Counted from the stretch's first letter, positions 1 through 6,062 are shown. The stretch is 10,177 nt of DNA from Thermoplasmata archaeon (GCA_021827885.1 JAKAUD010000133.1:1-10177), one strand, 5' to 3'. Translations and numbers: made by a program. The notes: generated from the letters alone by a model not told the origin.

Positions 1-505
1 TGTTCATGAAATTCCTGACCTTCTTTGCCTCTTCTGAATCGTACTTCCACTCTATGCCTGCATAAAGATCTTCCGTGTTCTCCCTGAATACTATCATATT
101 CATATTTTCAGGATGTTTCACTGGAGATGGAACTCCGGGAAAGTATTTCACTGGCCTCACATTTGCATAAAGATCAAAATGCTGTCTCAGAGTTACATTC
201 AGGCTCCTGAAACCCTTTCCAATTGGAGTCGTGAGAGGGCCCTTTATTGATATGACACATCTGGAAAGTTGATCTAATGATTCTTCTGGGAGATGCTTTC
301 CGCTCTTTTCGTATGCCTCTTCTCCTGCTTCAATTTTCTCCCACTCGATTGATCTCTCTCCTTCATATGCAATCTCTATTGCAGAATTGACCACATCAAT
401 CATAGCGGTCGTAATATCCGGTCCAATGCCATCACCCTCTATGTAACCTATGGTGACTTTATTAGGAACTACTATGTGGTTATTTTCAACTTTTATGTAA
501 GGCAT
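1..505 (-). CDS. icd: NADP-type isocitrate dehydrogenase, N-terminal part (cut by window edge)
   Basis: Oxidatively decarboxylates isocitrate to 2-oxoglutarate in the citric acid cycle, in the cytoplasm. Reading the minus strand from the ATG at 505 gives 168 open codons that run off the window edge, so the C-terminal half is not seen. Visible family motifs are GDGIGPD near residues 24-30, KGPLTTPIGKG followed by SLNVTLRQ (the Ser/Asn/Arg substrate-binding stretch), VRPVKYFPGVPSPVKHPE, and RENTEDLYAGIEW. The last two are characteristic of isocitrate dehydrogenase rather than of isopropylmalate dehydrogenase. The substrate-loop Ser that is phosphorylated in the E. coli enzyme is present, but regulation by phosphorylation is not implied. 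The NADP preference is assumed from similarity to the E. coli enzyme; the cofactor-determining residues lie outside the window. A TATA-like box about 25 bp upstream suggests a leaderless or nearly leaderless mRNA. Confidence 0.93.
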   Translation of the reverse strand, partial: MPYIKVENNHIVVPNKVTIGYIEGDGIGPDITTAMIDVVNSAIEIAYEGERSIEWEKIEAGEEAYEKSGKHLPEESLDQLSRCVISIKGPLTTPIGKGFRSLNVTLRQHFDLYANVRPVKYFPGVPSPVKHPENMNMIVFRENTEDLYAGIEWKYDSEEAKKVRNFMN

Positions 506-525
506 GTGACCTATATGCCCATAAG

Positions 526-535
526 AGATAAATGC
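526..535 (-). promoter_or_regulatory. TATA-like box for icd
   Basis: On the minus strand this reads GCATTTATCT, preceded by A-rich sequence that could serve as a BRE. Its centre lies about 25 bp from the icd ATG at 505, so transcription would begin at or next to the start codon. That is the leaderless arrangement common in archaea. The assignment rests on spacing and composition only. Confidence 0.45.
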
Positions 536-608
536 TTTAACATATGAAACAGTTTTGCGTTTTATTTTCTGAAGAAAAATACCATTACTTATATTGGAAA
601 AACTTTGG

Positions 609-1523
609 TTAAAAATATTTTACGTAGAGATTATTTAATGAACCATTCCTGAACGATATCATGAAATTCTCAGTCGTTTTAGAGAATTCAGCGGAAAGCA
701 TTTCGAGTTCATTGAAGTTTTTAACATGGTATATTATGAACATAAAATCTCCAAATTTTTTCATAATTAGATATTTTTTATTCAAGAGACACAGACTCTT
801 AAGCGTATTCATATTCAATTCAGGAGTAGTTTTCAATATGATGCTTGGCATGATTCCATATTCAAGTTTTCCTGTATCAAAGGAAATCTCTTCATATATT
901 GCATCTATTTCTAGAAGTTTTTCAACTCTTCTTCTCACAGTTCTCAAAGGTATATTCGTTTCTTCGAAGATTTCATTTAAGTTGAAGGTGAGGGGGCTCT
1001 GTTTAATTATAGATTTTACAATAGAAATGTCTATATTGTCCAACTGGGATATCTTTGAATCATTTTCTTTCATCAAAGAATAATAGCCCTTAATTCCAAG
1101 CTTTGAAGTCAGGGCGTTTAAATTACTATTCACTTCTGAATCGTTTTTGCAAATAAGCGATATTCCGCAGAAAAAACCAATATCTGTGAGATTTCTATCA
1201 CATAGATATCCATAAATAACACGTTCTACAAAGGGAAGGAATTGAAACATTTCCGAAATATTATTAAGAATCTCTTTTTTGTTATTTATCAGTAAAAAAT
1301 ATCGATTCCATGCATTATAACGATCATCGATATAGTACTTAATGTTCCTGATGAGACCCATAGATATCATTTCATCAATTCTTTTTTTTATCATTGCTGG
1401 ATGAATCCCCAATTTTTTAGAAATTTTATAAATTGATGGCCTGCTTTGCAAATCACTTGATTCCCCTCGTGGCCATTGAAAGCATCTAATTATTTCCATA
1501 GAGGTGTCATCAATCATTTCCAT
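609..1523 (-). CDS. Lrp/AsnC-like regulator with two winged-helix plus RAM-like halves
   Basis: A 304-residue probable transcription regulator; its target and ligand cannot be told from sequence. Residues about 31-58 form a helix-turn-helix (KISKKLGIHPAMIKKRIDEM). Residues about 180-209 form a second one, with LNEIFEETNIPLRTVRRRVE as its recognition region. Each HTH is followed by a strand-helix-strand-strand-helix pattern: first about 74-145, containing YFLLI, ERVIYGYL and IGFFCGISLI, then about 224-285, containing SIILK, YLIMKKFGD and FMFIIYHV. This resembles the RAM domain of Lrp/AsnC proteins, so the chain looks like a duplicated HTH-RAM unit. The coding sequence is visibly more AT-rich than its neighbours, which suggests a lineage-specific or transferred gene. 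The start could be ATG 1523 or the in-frame ATG at 1517; the TATA-like box at 1542-1548 fits a leaderless start near 1517-1520. The HTH assignment is firm and the RAM-like assignment is inference. Confidence 0.75.
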   Translation of the reverse strand: MEMIDDTSMEIIRCFQWPRGESSDLQSRPSIYKISKKLGIHPAMIKKRIDEMISMGLIRNIKYYIDDRYNAWNRYFLLINNKKEILNNISEMFQFLPFVERVIYGYLCDRNLTDIGFFCGISLICKNDSEVNSNLNALTSKLGIKGYYSLMKENDSKISQLDNIDISIVKSIIKQSPLTFNLNEIFEETNIPLRTVRRRVEKLLEIDAIYEEISFDTGKLEYGIMPSIILKTTPELNMNTLKSLCLLNKKYLIMKKFGDFMFIIYHVKNFNELEMLSAEFSKTTENFMISFRNGSLNNLYVKYF

Positions 1524-1541
1524 CTCTAAAGGGAGATATAA

Positions 1542-1548
1542 CTATAAA
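1542..1548 (-). promoter_or_regulatory. TATA-like box for the duplicated HTH regulator
   Basis: The minus strand reads TTTATAG after a T/A-rich stretch. The centre near 1545 predicts a transcript start about 1518-1520, between the two candidate ATGs at 1523 and 1517. No SD-like sequence precedes either ATG, consistent with a leaderless mRNA. The inference is from position only. Confidence 0.4.
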
Positions 1549-1777
1549 TTTTTTGTCAAGTGTAACCCGGAAAAATTTTACACCTGAATTTCTACGATTT
1601 AGAGTTCAAGTATTTACTGGATCAGAAATGAAATAGAACGCGTTGGATTTTCACAATGTAATGAAATTTTCTATATCAATAGATACTCTTCTAGATCAAT
1701 TACTTCAATTCGACAGTTTCCACCTGTTTTTAGAAAAACTTCTCAAATGAATATTTTACCAAAAAGACTCAGTTATG

Positions 1778-1799
1778 GAATTATAATATGGTATAATTC
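1778..1799. repeat. 8-bp perfect inverted repeat with 6-nt loop
   Basis: GAATTATA at 1778-1785 is followed by ATATGG and then by TATAATTC at 1792-1799, an exact inverted repeat. It lies about 230 bp from the regulator start and about 160 bp from the rpl44e start, so it is not at a core promoter. It could be a dimer-binding operator or a weak hairpin. In AT-rich DNA a match of this size can also arise by chance. Confidence 0.4.
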
Positions 1800-1894
1800 A
1801 GATAGACATAAAGCAAGTTTTGGTTCTCAGAAAAGGTACTTCTAAGGGTTGTGCGTACAGGACTGACTGAATAGCTACAAAATCTGCATAAATT

Positions 1895-1902
1895 CTTATA
1901 TG
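1895..1902 (+). promoter_or_regulatory. TATA-like box for the rpl44e operon
   Basis: CTTATATG, preceded by AAATT, lies in otherwise gene-free sequence. With archaeal spacing of about 26 bp the transcript would begin near 1925, giving a leader of roughly 35 nt. That is enough to carry the GGTGA SD element at 1949-1953. It would drive the five-gene operon ending at 4134. Confidence 0.5.
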
Positions 1903-1958
1903 GAAACTAAATACCGTTTAAGTCAGATTGAAAACGCTAGATATTGCGGGTGAAAACG

Positions 1959-2243
1959 TTGAAACTTCCAAAAAATGTTAAAATGTACTGTAAACATTGC
2001 AAGGAGCACACTGAACAAGAAGTGGAGCGAGTTAGGAAAAGGAAGGCCAGTGAGTTGAAGGCCGGTCAGAGGAGATTCAGGAGAGTTACCTCAGGATTTG
2101 GAGGATTTCCAAGGCCAAAATTCGAAGGAAGAGAGAAGCCTACAAAAAGAGTTTCCATCAAATTCAGATGCAAGAAATGCAAGAAAGCCATAACAAGACC
2201 AACCCAGAGAGCCAAGAAATTTGAAATAGTGGAGGTAAGATAA
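1959..2243 (+). CDS. rpl44e: Large-subunit ribosomal protein eL44 (L44e)
   Basis: Structural protein of the 50S subunit, 94 residues with the start chosen here. It is a zinc-ribbon protein with Cys pairs at 11/14 (YCKHC) and 71/74 (CKKC). The family core is also clear: EVERVRKRKASEL, then GQRRFRRVTSGFGGFPRPK, then a basic C-terminus. The reading frame is open further upstream to a TTG at 1944 and a GTG at 1950. I choose TTG 1959 because the N-terminus MKLPKNVKMYCKHC then has normal family length, and GGTGA at 1949-1953 sits 5 nt upstream as an SD. The TTG start is uncommon for such a highly expressed gene. It is the first gene of the operon, and its TAA stop overlaps the rps27e ATG (TAATG). 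Confidence 0.95.
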   Translation: MKLPKNVKMYCKHCKEHTEQEVERVRKRKASELKAGQRRFRRVTSGFGGFPRPKFEGREKPTKRVSIKFRCKKCKKAITRPTQRAKKFEIVEVR

Positions 2244-2443
2244 TGGCAGAGGAAAAGATAATGAAAAAGTTGAAGGGAAAAACAAACAGATTCATAAAGA
2301 TAAAATGCTCAGACTGCGGTAATGAGCAGATCACATACACAAGAGCGTCAAGTGTTGTCACATGCCACATATGTGGTGGAGAACTTGCTGTTCCAACTGG
2401 TGGCATCATAGCAACAACCGCCGAAATAGTCGAAGAATATTAA
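2243..2443 (+). CDS. rps27e: Small-subunit ribosomal protein eS27 (S27e)
   Basis: Structural protein of the 30S subunit, 66 residues, the usual archaeal length. It is a C4 zinc-finger protein with Cys at 22, 25, 41 and 44. These lie in the characteristic pattern FIKIKCSDCGNEQITYTRAS, followed by VVTCHICGGELAVPTGG. The start is the ATG at 2243, which overlaps the rpl44e stop by one base and is preceded by GGAGG at 2231-2235. The neighbours rpl44e, aif2A and nop10 form a gene string conserved across archaea. Its TAA stop overlaps the next ATG, implying translational coupling. Confidence 0.96.
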   Translation: MAEEKIMKKLKGKTNRFIKIKCSDCGNEQITYTRASSVVTCHICGGELAVPTGGIIATTAEIVEEY

Positions 2444-3219
2444 TGATATCAGAAAAAACTGCACCGGAAAATGGAGATCTTGTTGTAGTAACAGTCACAA
2501 AGCTTGACAAGTTCAGTGCACATGTCAAGCTGGATGAGTATCCGGGTCTCAATGGTTATGTCCATATTTCCGAGGTTGCAAACGGATGGGTCAGGCTCAT
2601 AAGGGATCACCTGAGAGAAGGCCAGAAAACCGTCTGCAAAGTTATACAGATAGATTCTAGAAAGAAAGCAGTTGAACTTTCCCTGAAGAGAGTCAACGAA
2701 CACCAGAAAAGAGATAAGATATCAGAATGGAAAAATGACCAGAAAGCCACCAAACTTATGGAAATTGTGGCACAGAATTTGAAGAAACCTGTTGATACCT
2801 GCATGCAAGAATTTGGTCTGGATCTCGTCGAAAAATATGGAAGCATCTACGCTGCCTTTGAGGAAGCTGCCAGCGAGGAAGATGAATTCATGAAGGGAAC
2901 CAGAGCAAAGTGGAGAACTGCATTCATAAAGATTGCTACCCAGAATGTGTCATCACCCTACGTAAAGATTGGAGGAGAGATGGAACTGGCTTCAATTGCA
3001 TCGGATGGAATAGATAGAATAAAGGAATGCCTTACTTCTGGTTTCTCTGAAGGGGTCAACATACAGTATTCAGGTGCACCAAGATACCTTATAACTGTAA
3101 AAAGCAAGGATTTCAAGGTTGCGGAGGATATATTGAAAAATTCCACCAACAGCATACAGGAATCCTGCAAGAAGCTGAATGTGAGCTTCAAGTTCAATAG
3201 GGAAAGCAGGGAGAAATGA
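2443..3219 (+). CDS. aif2A: Translation initiation factor aIF2 subunit alpha
   Basis: Alpha subunit of the heterotrimeric aIF2 that delivers initiator Met-tRNA to the small subunit. The 258 residues show the family's three parts: an S1/OB RNA-binding domain at about 10-85 (GDLVVVTVTKLDKFSAHVKL, GLNGYVHISEV, KVIQIDSRKKAVELSLKRV), a helical domain at about 88-165, and a C-terminal alpha/beta domain at about 172-250 (the gamma-binding part) containing GAPRYLITVKSKDFKVAEDIL. The frame stays open upstream to 2362 inside rps27e, but the ATG at 2443 is the natural start. It overlaps the rps27e stop (TAATG) and gives the S1 domain its normal N-terminus. No strong SD is visible, so expression probably relies on coupling to rps27e. 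The stop overlaps the nop10 ATG. Confidence 0.96.
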   Translation: MISEKTAPENGDLVVVTVTKLDKFSAHVKLDEYPGLNGYVHISEVANGWVRLIRDHLREGQKTVCKVIQIDSRKKAVELSLKRVNEHQKRDKISEWKNDQKATKLMEIVAQNLKKPVDTCMQEFGLDLVEKYGSIYAAFEEAASEEDEFMKGTRAKWRTAFIKIATQNVSSPYVKIGGEMELASIASDGIDRIKECLTSGFSEGVNIQYSGAPRYLITVKSKDFKVAEDILKNSTNSIQESCKKLNVSFKFNRESREK

Positions 3220-3383
3220 AAGGAACTATAATGAAATGCAGGTCCTGCAAAACATACACGCTTTTAAAGGCATGTCCTGCATGCGGAAAGGAGACATCCA
3301 CACCAGGGCCCGTGAAATACTCCACAACGGACAGATTTCAGGCATTCAGAATAAAAGAATTGGAGGATGAAAATATTGGATAG
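3216..3383 (+). CDS. nop10: H/ACA RNP component Nop10
   Basis: Small protein of the box H/ACA ribonucleoprotein that binds Cbf5 and supports guide-directed pseudouridylation of rRNA. It has 55 residues, typical for archaea. Its N-terminal zinc ribbon has Cys at 8, 11, 20 and 23 (KCRSCKTYTL, ACPACGKETSTP). A Pro-rich linker and a C-terminal stretch (YSTTDRFQAFRIKELE) follow, matching the family's ending. The start at ATG 3216 overlaps the aif2A stop (ATGA). An in-frame ATG at 3231 would leave only two residues before the first Cys and is less likely. The 3' end overlaps the next gene by 17 bp. The partner gene cbf5 lies on the opposite strand in this same window. Confidence 0.93.
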   Translation: MKGTIMKCRSCKTYTLLKACPACGKETSTPGPVKYSTTDRFQAFRIKELEDENIG

Positions 3384-4134
3384 AATTCATATTAAAAAAT
3401 ATATGGACATTAGCAGGGAAAAGAAACCCATACTTATTTGTGGGCTGCCGGGCATAGGAAACATCGGAAGACTCGCAGTGGATTACATCATTGATAAGTT
3501 CGACATGAAAAAGGTTTGCGACATCTATTCCACGCATCTTCCTGCACAGGTTTTTGTTTCACCGGAGAGCATTGTCTCCCTTCCAAAAAACACCCTCTAT
3601 TTCAAGGAACTTTCAAAAACAAGATCAATACTCATCTTCACTGGAGACTTCCAGGGAACCACCATTGAAGGCCAGTATGAACTTTCCGAGACCATCCTGA
3701 AAATGGCATCGGAAATGGGTGTGCGTGAAGTGTATACGCTTGGTGGGTATGGAATAGGCAAGATTGTTGAAAACCCCAGAATAATCGGAGCAGTTACTGA
3801 TGCAAAGATGAAAAAGAAACTCTCCTCAAAGGGAGTTATATTCTCTGAAAACGAACCCGGAGGAGGAATCGTCGGCTCTGCTGGAATCATCCTCGGAATG
3901 GCTGGGGAATTCTACAACATGGATGCAGCCTGCCTCATGGGAGAAACTCCAGGATTCTTCACTGATCCAAAAGGTTCAATTGCGCTGCTCAAGGCACTTT
4001 CAAAAATTGTGAAATTCACCATAGAACTTGAGGACATTGAGGAGAGGGCAAAGAGCATTGAACAGATCACTGAAAAAATGCACGGGGAAGGTCAGATAAA
4101 GGAGCAGAAGGAAGACCTCGGATATTTCGTCTAA
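3367..4134 (+). CDS. PAC2 family protein, probable proteasome assembly chaperone (PbaA/PbaB-like)
   Basis: 255 residues of the archaeal PAC2 (ATP-grasp-like) family, whose characterised members are Pba-type factors that bind immature 20S proteasomes. Visible motifs are PILICGLPGIGNIGRLAVDYI at about 21-41, THLPAQVFV at about 56-64, YTLGGYGIG at about 123-131, PRIIGAVTDAKM at about 137-148, ENEPGGGIVGSAGIILGMAGE at about 161-181 and LMGETPGFF at about 190-198. The last five residues are LGYFV, close to the HbYX tail used to dock in proteasome alpha-ring pockets, but with Phe in the Tyr position. ATG 3367 overlaps nop10 by 17 bp and directly abuts GGAGG (3362-3366) with no spacer. An in-frame TTG at 3376 would have a 9-nt spacer and could be the real start. 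It ends the operon, with a T-run just downstream. Confidence 0.88.
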   Translation: MKILDRIHIKKYMDISREKKPILICGLPGIGNIGRLAVDYIIDKFDMKKVCDIYSTHLPAQVFVSPESIVSLPKNTLYFKELSKTRSILIFTGDFQGTTIEGQYELSETILKMASEMGVREVYTLGGYGIGKIVENPRIIGAVTDAKMKKKLSSKGVIFSENEPGGGIVGSAGIILGMAGEFYNMDAACLMGETPGFFTDPKGSIALLKALSKIVKFTIELEDIEERAKSIEQITEKMHGEGQIKEQKEDLGYFV

Positions 4135-4154
4135 ACAAGAAATAACAAACAAAC

Positions 4155-4160
4155 TTTTTT
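4155..4160 (+). terminator. T-run terminator after the rpl44e-PAC2 operon
   Basis: Six T residues begin 21 nt after the PAC2 family stop codon, in an AT-rich stretch without an evident hairpin. Archaeal RNA polymerase terminates at such T-rich tracts. It separates the upstream operon from the lsm promoter. Confidence 0.45.
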
Positions 4161-4224
4161 ACTTTATAAATAATTCGCTGCCATTAGAACATAAATTTAT
4201 AGAACCCGTGGAACGACGCATACG

Positions 4225-4233
4225 TTTTAATAT
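4225..4233 (+). promoter_or_regulatory. TATA-like box for lsm-rpl37e-purF
   Basis: TTTTAATAT is centred near 4229, about 31 bp before the lsm ATG at 4260. The predicted transcript start near 4255 leaves a leader of about 5 nt, and no SD precedes the ATG. The first gene therefore looks leaderless. Two other TATA-like strings, near 4163-4172 and 4191-4202, are less well placed but could be secondary promoters. Confidence 0.5.
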
Positions 4234-4259
4234 GGATATTTAATCAGCCTTTAGTCAAT

Positions 4260-4514
4260 ATGCCAAAGAATCCAGTCATTCTGCAGAAACCACTAGATGT
4301 GATGAAAAACACCATAGAAAAAAATGTTCTGGTTGACGTGAAAGGCAACAGGACCTACTCTGGAGTCCTGGAAGGTTACGATGTTTATCTGAACCTTGTC
4401 CTCAAGAACGCCAATGAAATGATCAATGGTGAAGTGAAAGGAATACACAACAAGATACTTGTGAGAGGAGACAATGTAATATTTGTATCCCCATCGAAAG
4501 GTGAAGATCAATGA
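4260..4514 (+). CDS. Sm-like archaeal protein (SmAP/LSm)
   Basis: RNA-binding protein that forms homoheptameric rings, binds U-rich RNA and is thought to act in RNA metabolism. It has 84 residues, a usual SmAP length. The Sm1 motif spans about residues 19-50 (NVLVDVKGNRTYSGVLEGYD, then VYLNLVLKNANE) with the typical Gly, Asp and Asn positions. Sm2 is at 66-77 (ILVRGDNVIFVS), with the RGDNV signature that contributes to RNA and subunit contacts. The Met commonly found in the Sm1 D-x-x-M-N motif is Leu here. The start is ATG 4260, supported by TATA-box spacing for a leaderless message. The stop overlaps the rpl37e ATG (ATGA). The lsm-rpl37e pair is widely conserved in archaea, and purF is a frequent third gene. 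Confidence 0.94.
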   Translation: MPKNPVILQKPLDVMKNTIEKNVLVDVKGNRTYSGVLEGYDVYLNLVLKNANEMINGEVKGIHNKILVRGDNVIFVSPSKGEDQ

Positions 4515-4675
4515 GCAATGGAACAGCAGTAATGGGAAAAATGTCAAACAAGAAAGTCCACATAAGATGTAGAAGGTGTGGGCATCATGCGTATCATGTA
4601 AGGGAAAAGAGGTGTGCACACTGTGGCTTCCCCGCCCCAAAACTTAGATCCTATAGATGGGCAAAAGCCAAGTGA
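4511..4675 (+). CDS. rpl37e: Large-subunit ribosomal protein eL37 (L37e)
   Basis: A 54-residue zinc-finger protein of the 50S subunit. The Cys at 20, 23, 35 and 38 sit in HIRCRRCGHHAYHVREKRCAHCGF, and the protein ends with the family-typical LRSYRWAKAK. The start is ATG 4511, which overlaps the lsm stop (ATGA), has an AGGTGA SD at 4499-4504 with a 6-nt spacer, and gives the usual N-terminus (MSNGTAVMGK). In-frame ATGs at 4532 and 4541 lack this support. Its last 53 bases (from the GTG at 4623) are also read in another frame as the beginning of purF, so this short gene carries two overlapping messages. Too short to be found by simple length-limited ORF searches. Confidence 0.94.
   Translation: MSNGTAVMGKMSNKKVHIRCRRCGHHAYHVREKRCAHCGFPAPKLRSYRWAKAK
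4609..4614 (+). promoter_or_regulatory. SD-like GAGGTG inside rpl37e that favours the purF GTG start
   Basis: GAGGTG matches the anti-SD core and lies 8 nt before GTG 4623. The other in-frame GTG, at 4614, overlaps this element and has only AGGGA at 4601-4605. The bases also encode conserved Lys-Arg-Cys of eL37, so the SD match could be incidental. Confidence 0.45.
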
Positions 4676-6059
4676 GAGTTGCGCTGTGGTCGGATTCCAC
4701 GGCAAGTCTCAGGCTTTTCCTGTGCTTTATTCTGCTCTGAGGACGTTGCAGCATAGGGGCCAGGAAAATTCAGGTGTAGCCATATTTGATGGCGAGAAGA
4801 TAGAACTTTTGAAGGTTGATGGTCATGTATATGAGGGATTCAGGCCTTATATTGAGAAGAATACCACACCTAAGGGTACTATAGGTATAGGTCATAACAG
4901 GTATTCCACAGCAGGATTGAAAAATATCACCGGTGCAGGCCCTTTTCTTGTGAATACATCCGCAGGACAGATAGCAGTTGCCCATAATGGTGAAATAACA
5001 AATTATAAAGAAATAAGAGAAAATCTAAAGGAGAAGGGGATGTCTTTCTTCACTACGACTGACACTGAAGTCTTGGTGAATCTTCTTTCAAAGGAACTCA
5101 AGGAAAGAGGATTTATCAATGGAGTCAGGAATACCATGAATATCATGAGGGGATCATATTCCATCACCATGATGATTGGCAATAAGCTCTATGCCATAAG
5201 GGACCCTCTTGGATTCAAACCTCTTGTTGTTGGAAAGACTATTGAAGGAACAGTGGTGGCTTCAGAAAGCAGTGCACTGGATGTGCTGGGTGGAGAAACC
5301 ATCAGGGATGTTGAACCTGGAGAAGTTCTGGAAATTGATGAGAATGGATTCAGAACCATACTGAAAGTTCCATCGGAGAAGAAAGCTCACTGCATGTTCG
5401 AATGGGTTTATTTTGCAAGGCCTGACAGCATTATTGATAATATTGAAGTTTACAAAACGAGATACTCACTTGGAATGGAGCTGGCTAAAGAGGCCCCCTG
5501 TGTTGGAGATGTTGTGATACCTGTGCCGGATTCAGGAAGGACCCAGGCTTCAGGATATTCAGAATATTCAGGCATTCCATACGAGGAGGGCCTTTTCAAG
5601 AATCGTTACTCAGAGAGAACCTTCATCATGCCTTCGCAGTCAGAGAGGGATGAGGCTGTGCGTATAAAACTCAACCCCATAAGGAGCGTCATAAATGGAA
5701 AGAGAATAATCCTGGTGGACGATACAATCATCAGGGGCACAACCACCAAGAGAATAGTTGGCATTCTCAGGAAGGCAGGGGCCACCGAAGTTCACGTGAG
5801 GGTCGCTTCTCCGAGGATAATCGCCCCATGCTATTTCGGGATAGACATGAAGACAAGGGATCAGTTCATAGCTTTGAGAAGAACAGATGAGGAAATTGCC
5901 AGAGAGATTGGTGCGGATTCTGTTGCGTACCTTTCCATTGAAGGCCTGACTAAAAGTATAGGAAAATCCGAAAAAGATCTCTGTCTTGGATGCCTCACCG
6001 GAAAATATCCTGTGAAGATCACTGACGAGATCGAGTACGTACAAAAAACCCTTGAATGA
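4623..6059 (+). CDS. purF: Amidophosphoribosyltransferase (glutamine PRPP amidotransferase), iron-sulfur type with propeptide
   Basis: Catalyses the first committed step of purine synthesis, PRPP plus glutamine to phosphoribosylamine. From the GTG at 4623 it has 478 residues. The N-terminal class II glutaminase domain has nucleophile Cys20 (SESCAVVGFHG), TLQHRGQENSG, GIGHNRYSTAG and VAHNGEITNY. The C-terminal phosphoribosyltransferase domain has PVPDSGRT and the PRPP loop ILVDDTIIRGTT. Cysteines at about 257 (AHCMFEW), 403 (APCYFG) and 454/457 (CLGC) match the 4Fe-4S ligands of the B. subtilis-type enzyme, which is also made with a cleaved leader ending in acidic residues before Cys. Here no start codon exists between the rpl37e stop and Cys20. 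The gene must begin inside rpl37e at GTG 4623 (SD GAGGTG at 4609-4614, 8-nt spacer) or GTG 4614 (481 residues). The leader of 19 or 22 residues must then be removed. Confidence 0.93.
   Translation: MASPPQNLDPIDGQKPSESCAVVGFHGKSQAFPVLYSALRTLQHRGQENSGVAIFDGEKIELLKVDGHVYEGFRPYIEKNTTPKGTIGIGHNRYSTAGLKNITGAGPFLVNTSAGQIAVAHNGEITNYKEIRENLKEKGMSFFTTTDTEVLVNLLSKELKERGFINGVRNTMNIMRGSYSITMMIGNKLYAIRDPLGFKPLVVGKTIEGTVVASESSALDVLGGETIRDVEPGEVLEIDENGFRTILKVPSEKKAHCMFEWVYFARPDSIIDNIEVYKTRYSLGMELAKEAPCVGDVVIPVPDSGRTQASGYSEYSGIPYEEGLFKNRYSERTFIMPSQSERDEAVRIKLNPIRSVINGKRIILVDDTIIRGTTTKRIVGILRKAGATEVHVRVASPRIIAPCYFGIDMKTRDQFIALRRTDEEIAREIGADSVAYLSIEGLTKSIGKSEKDLCLGCLTGKYPVKITDEIEYVQKTLE
6043..6048 (-). terminator. 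T-run on the minus strand downstream of nop5, inside the purF 3' end
   Basis: Six A residues on the plus strand give six U in the minus-strand transcript about 15-20 nt past the nop5 stop. Only 3 bp separate the two convergent genes. A terminator for the secY-nop5 transcript must therefore lie within or beyond purF, and this is the nearest candidate. Confidence 0.35.
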
Positions 6060-6062
6060 GTT

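Larger units (their letters stand above)
1524..1958. other. Long AT-rich intergenic region between divergent regulator and ribosomal operon
   Basis: About 435 bp without a supportable gene on either strand. It holds the TATA-like box of the leftward regulator at one end and that of the rpl44e operon at the other. In between is an 8-bp perfect inverted repeat at 1778-1799. I looked for tRNA-like T-arm sequences and small ORFs with SD signals and saw none I could support. Short related bits (TCTAGATC, GACTGACTGA) look like chance. The size is large for this gene-dense window, so an unannotated small RNA or operator region remains possible. Confidence 0.6.

Noticed and set aside
661..1083. Open plus-strand frame of 140 codons opposite the regulator gene
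   Set aside because: Antisense shadow of the HTH regulator. No SD or well-placed promoter and no recognisable domain, while the minus strand has clear HTH motifs.
1524..1958. Possible tRNA or structured RNA gene in the large spacer
   Set aside because: I found no GTTCGAATC-like T-arm on either strand and no cloverleaf pairing; only the 8-bp AT-rich inverted repeat remains.
2362..2442. 27-codon N-terminal extension of aIF2 alpha into rps27e
   Set aside because: The extension is a frame-shifted reading of conserved eS27 codons. The ATG at 2443 overlapping the rps27e stop gives the normal S1-domain N-terminus.
4686..4688. GTG 4686 as the purF start, avoiding the rpl37e overlap
   Set aside because: It lies after the nucleophile Cys codon and would delete the glutaminase active site, although all other glutaminase motifs are intact.
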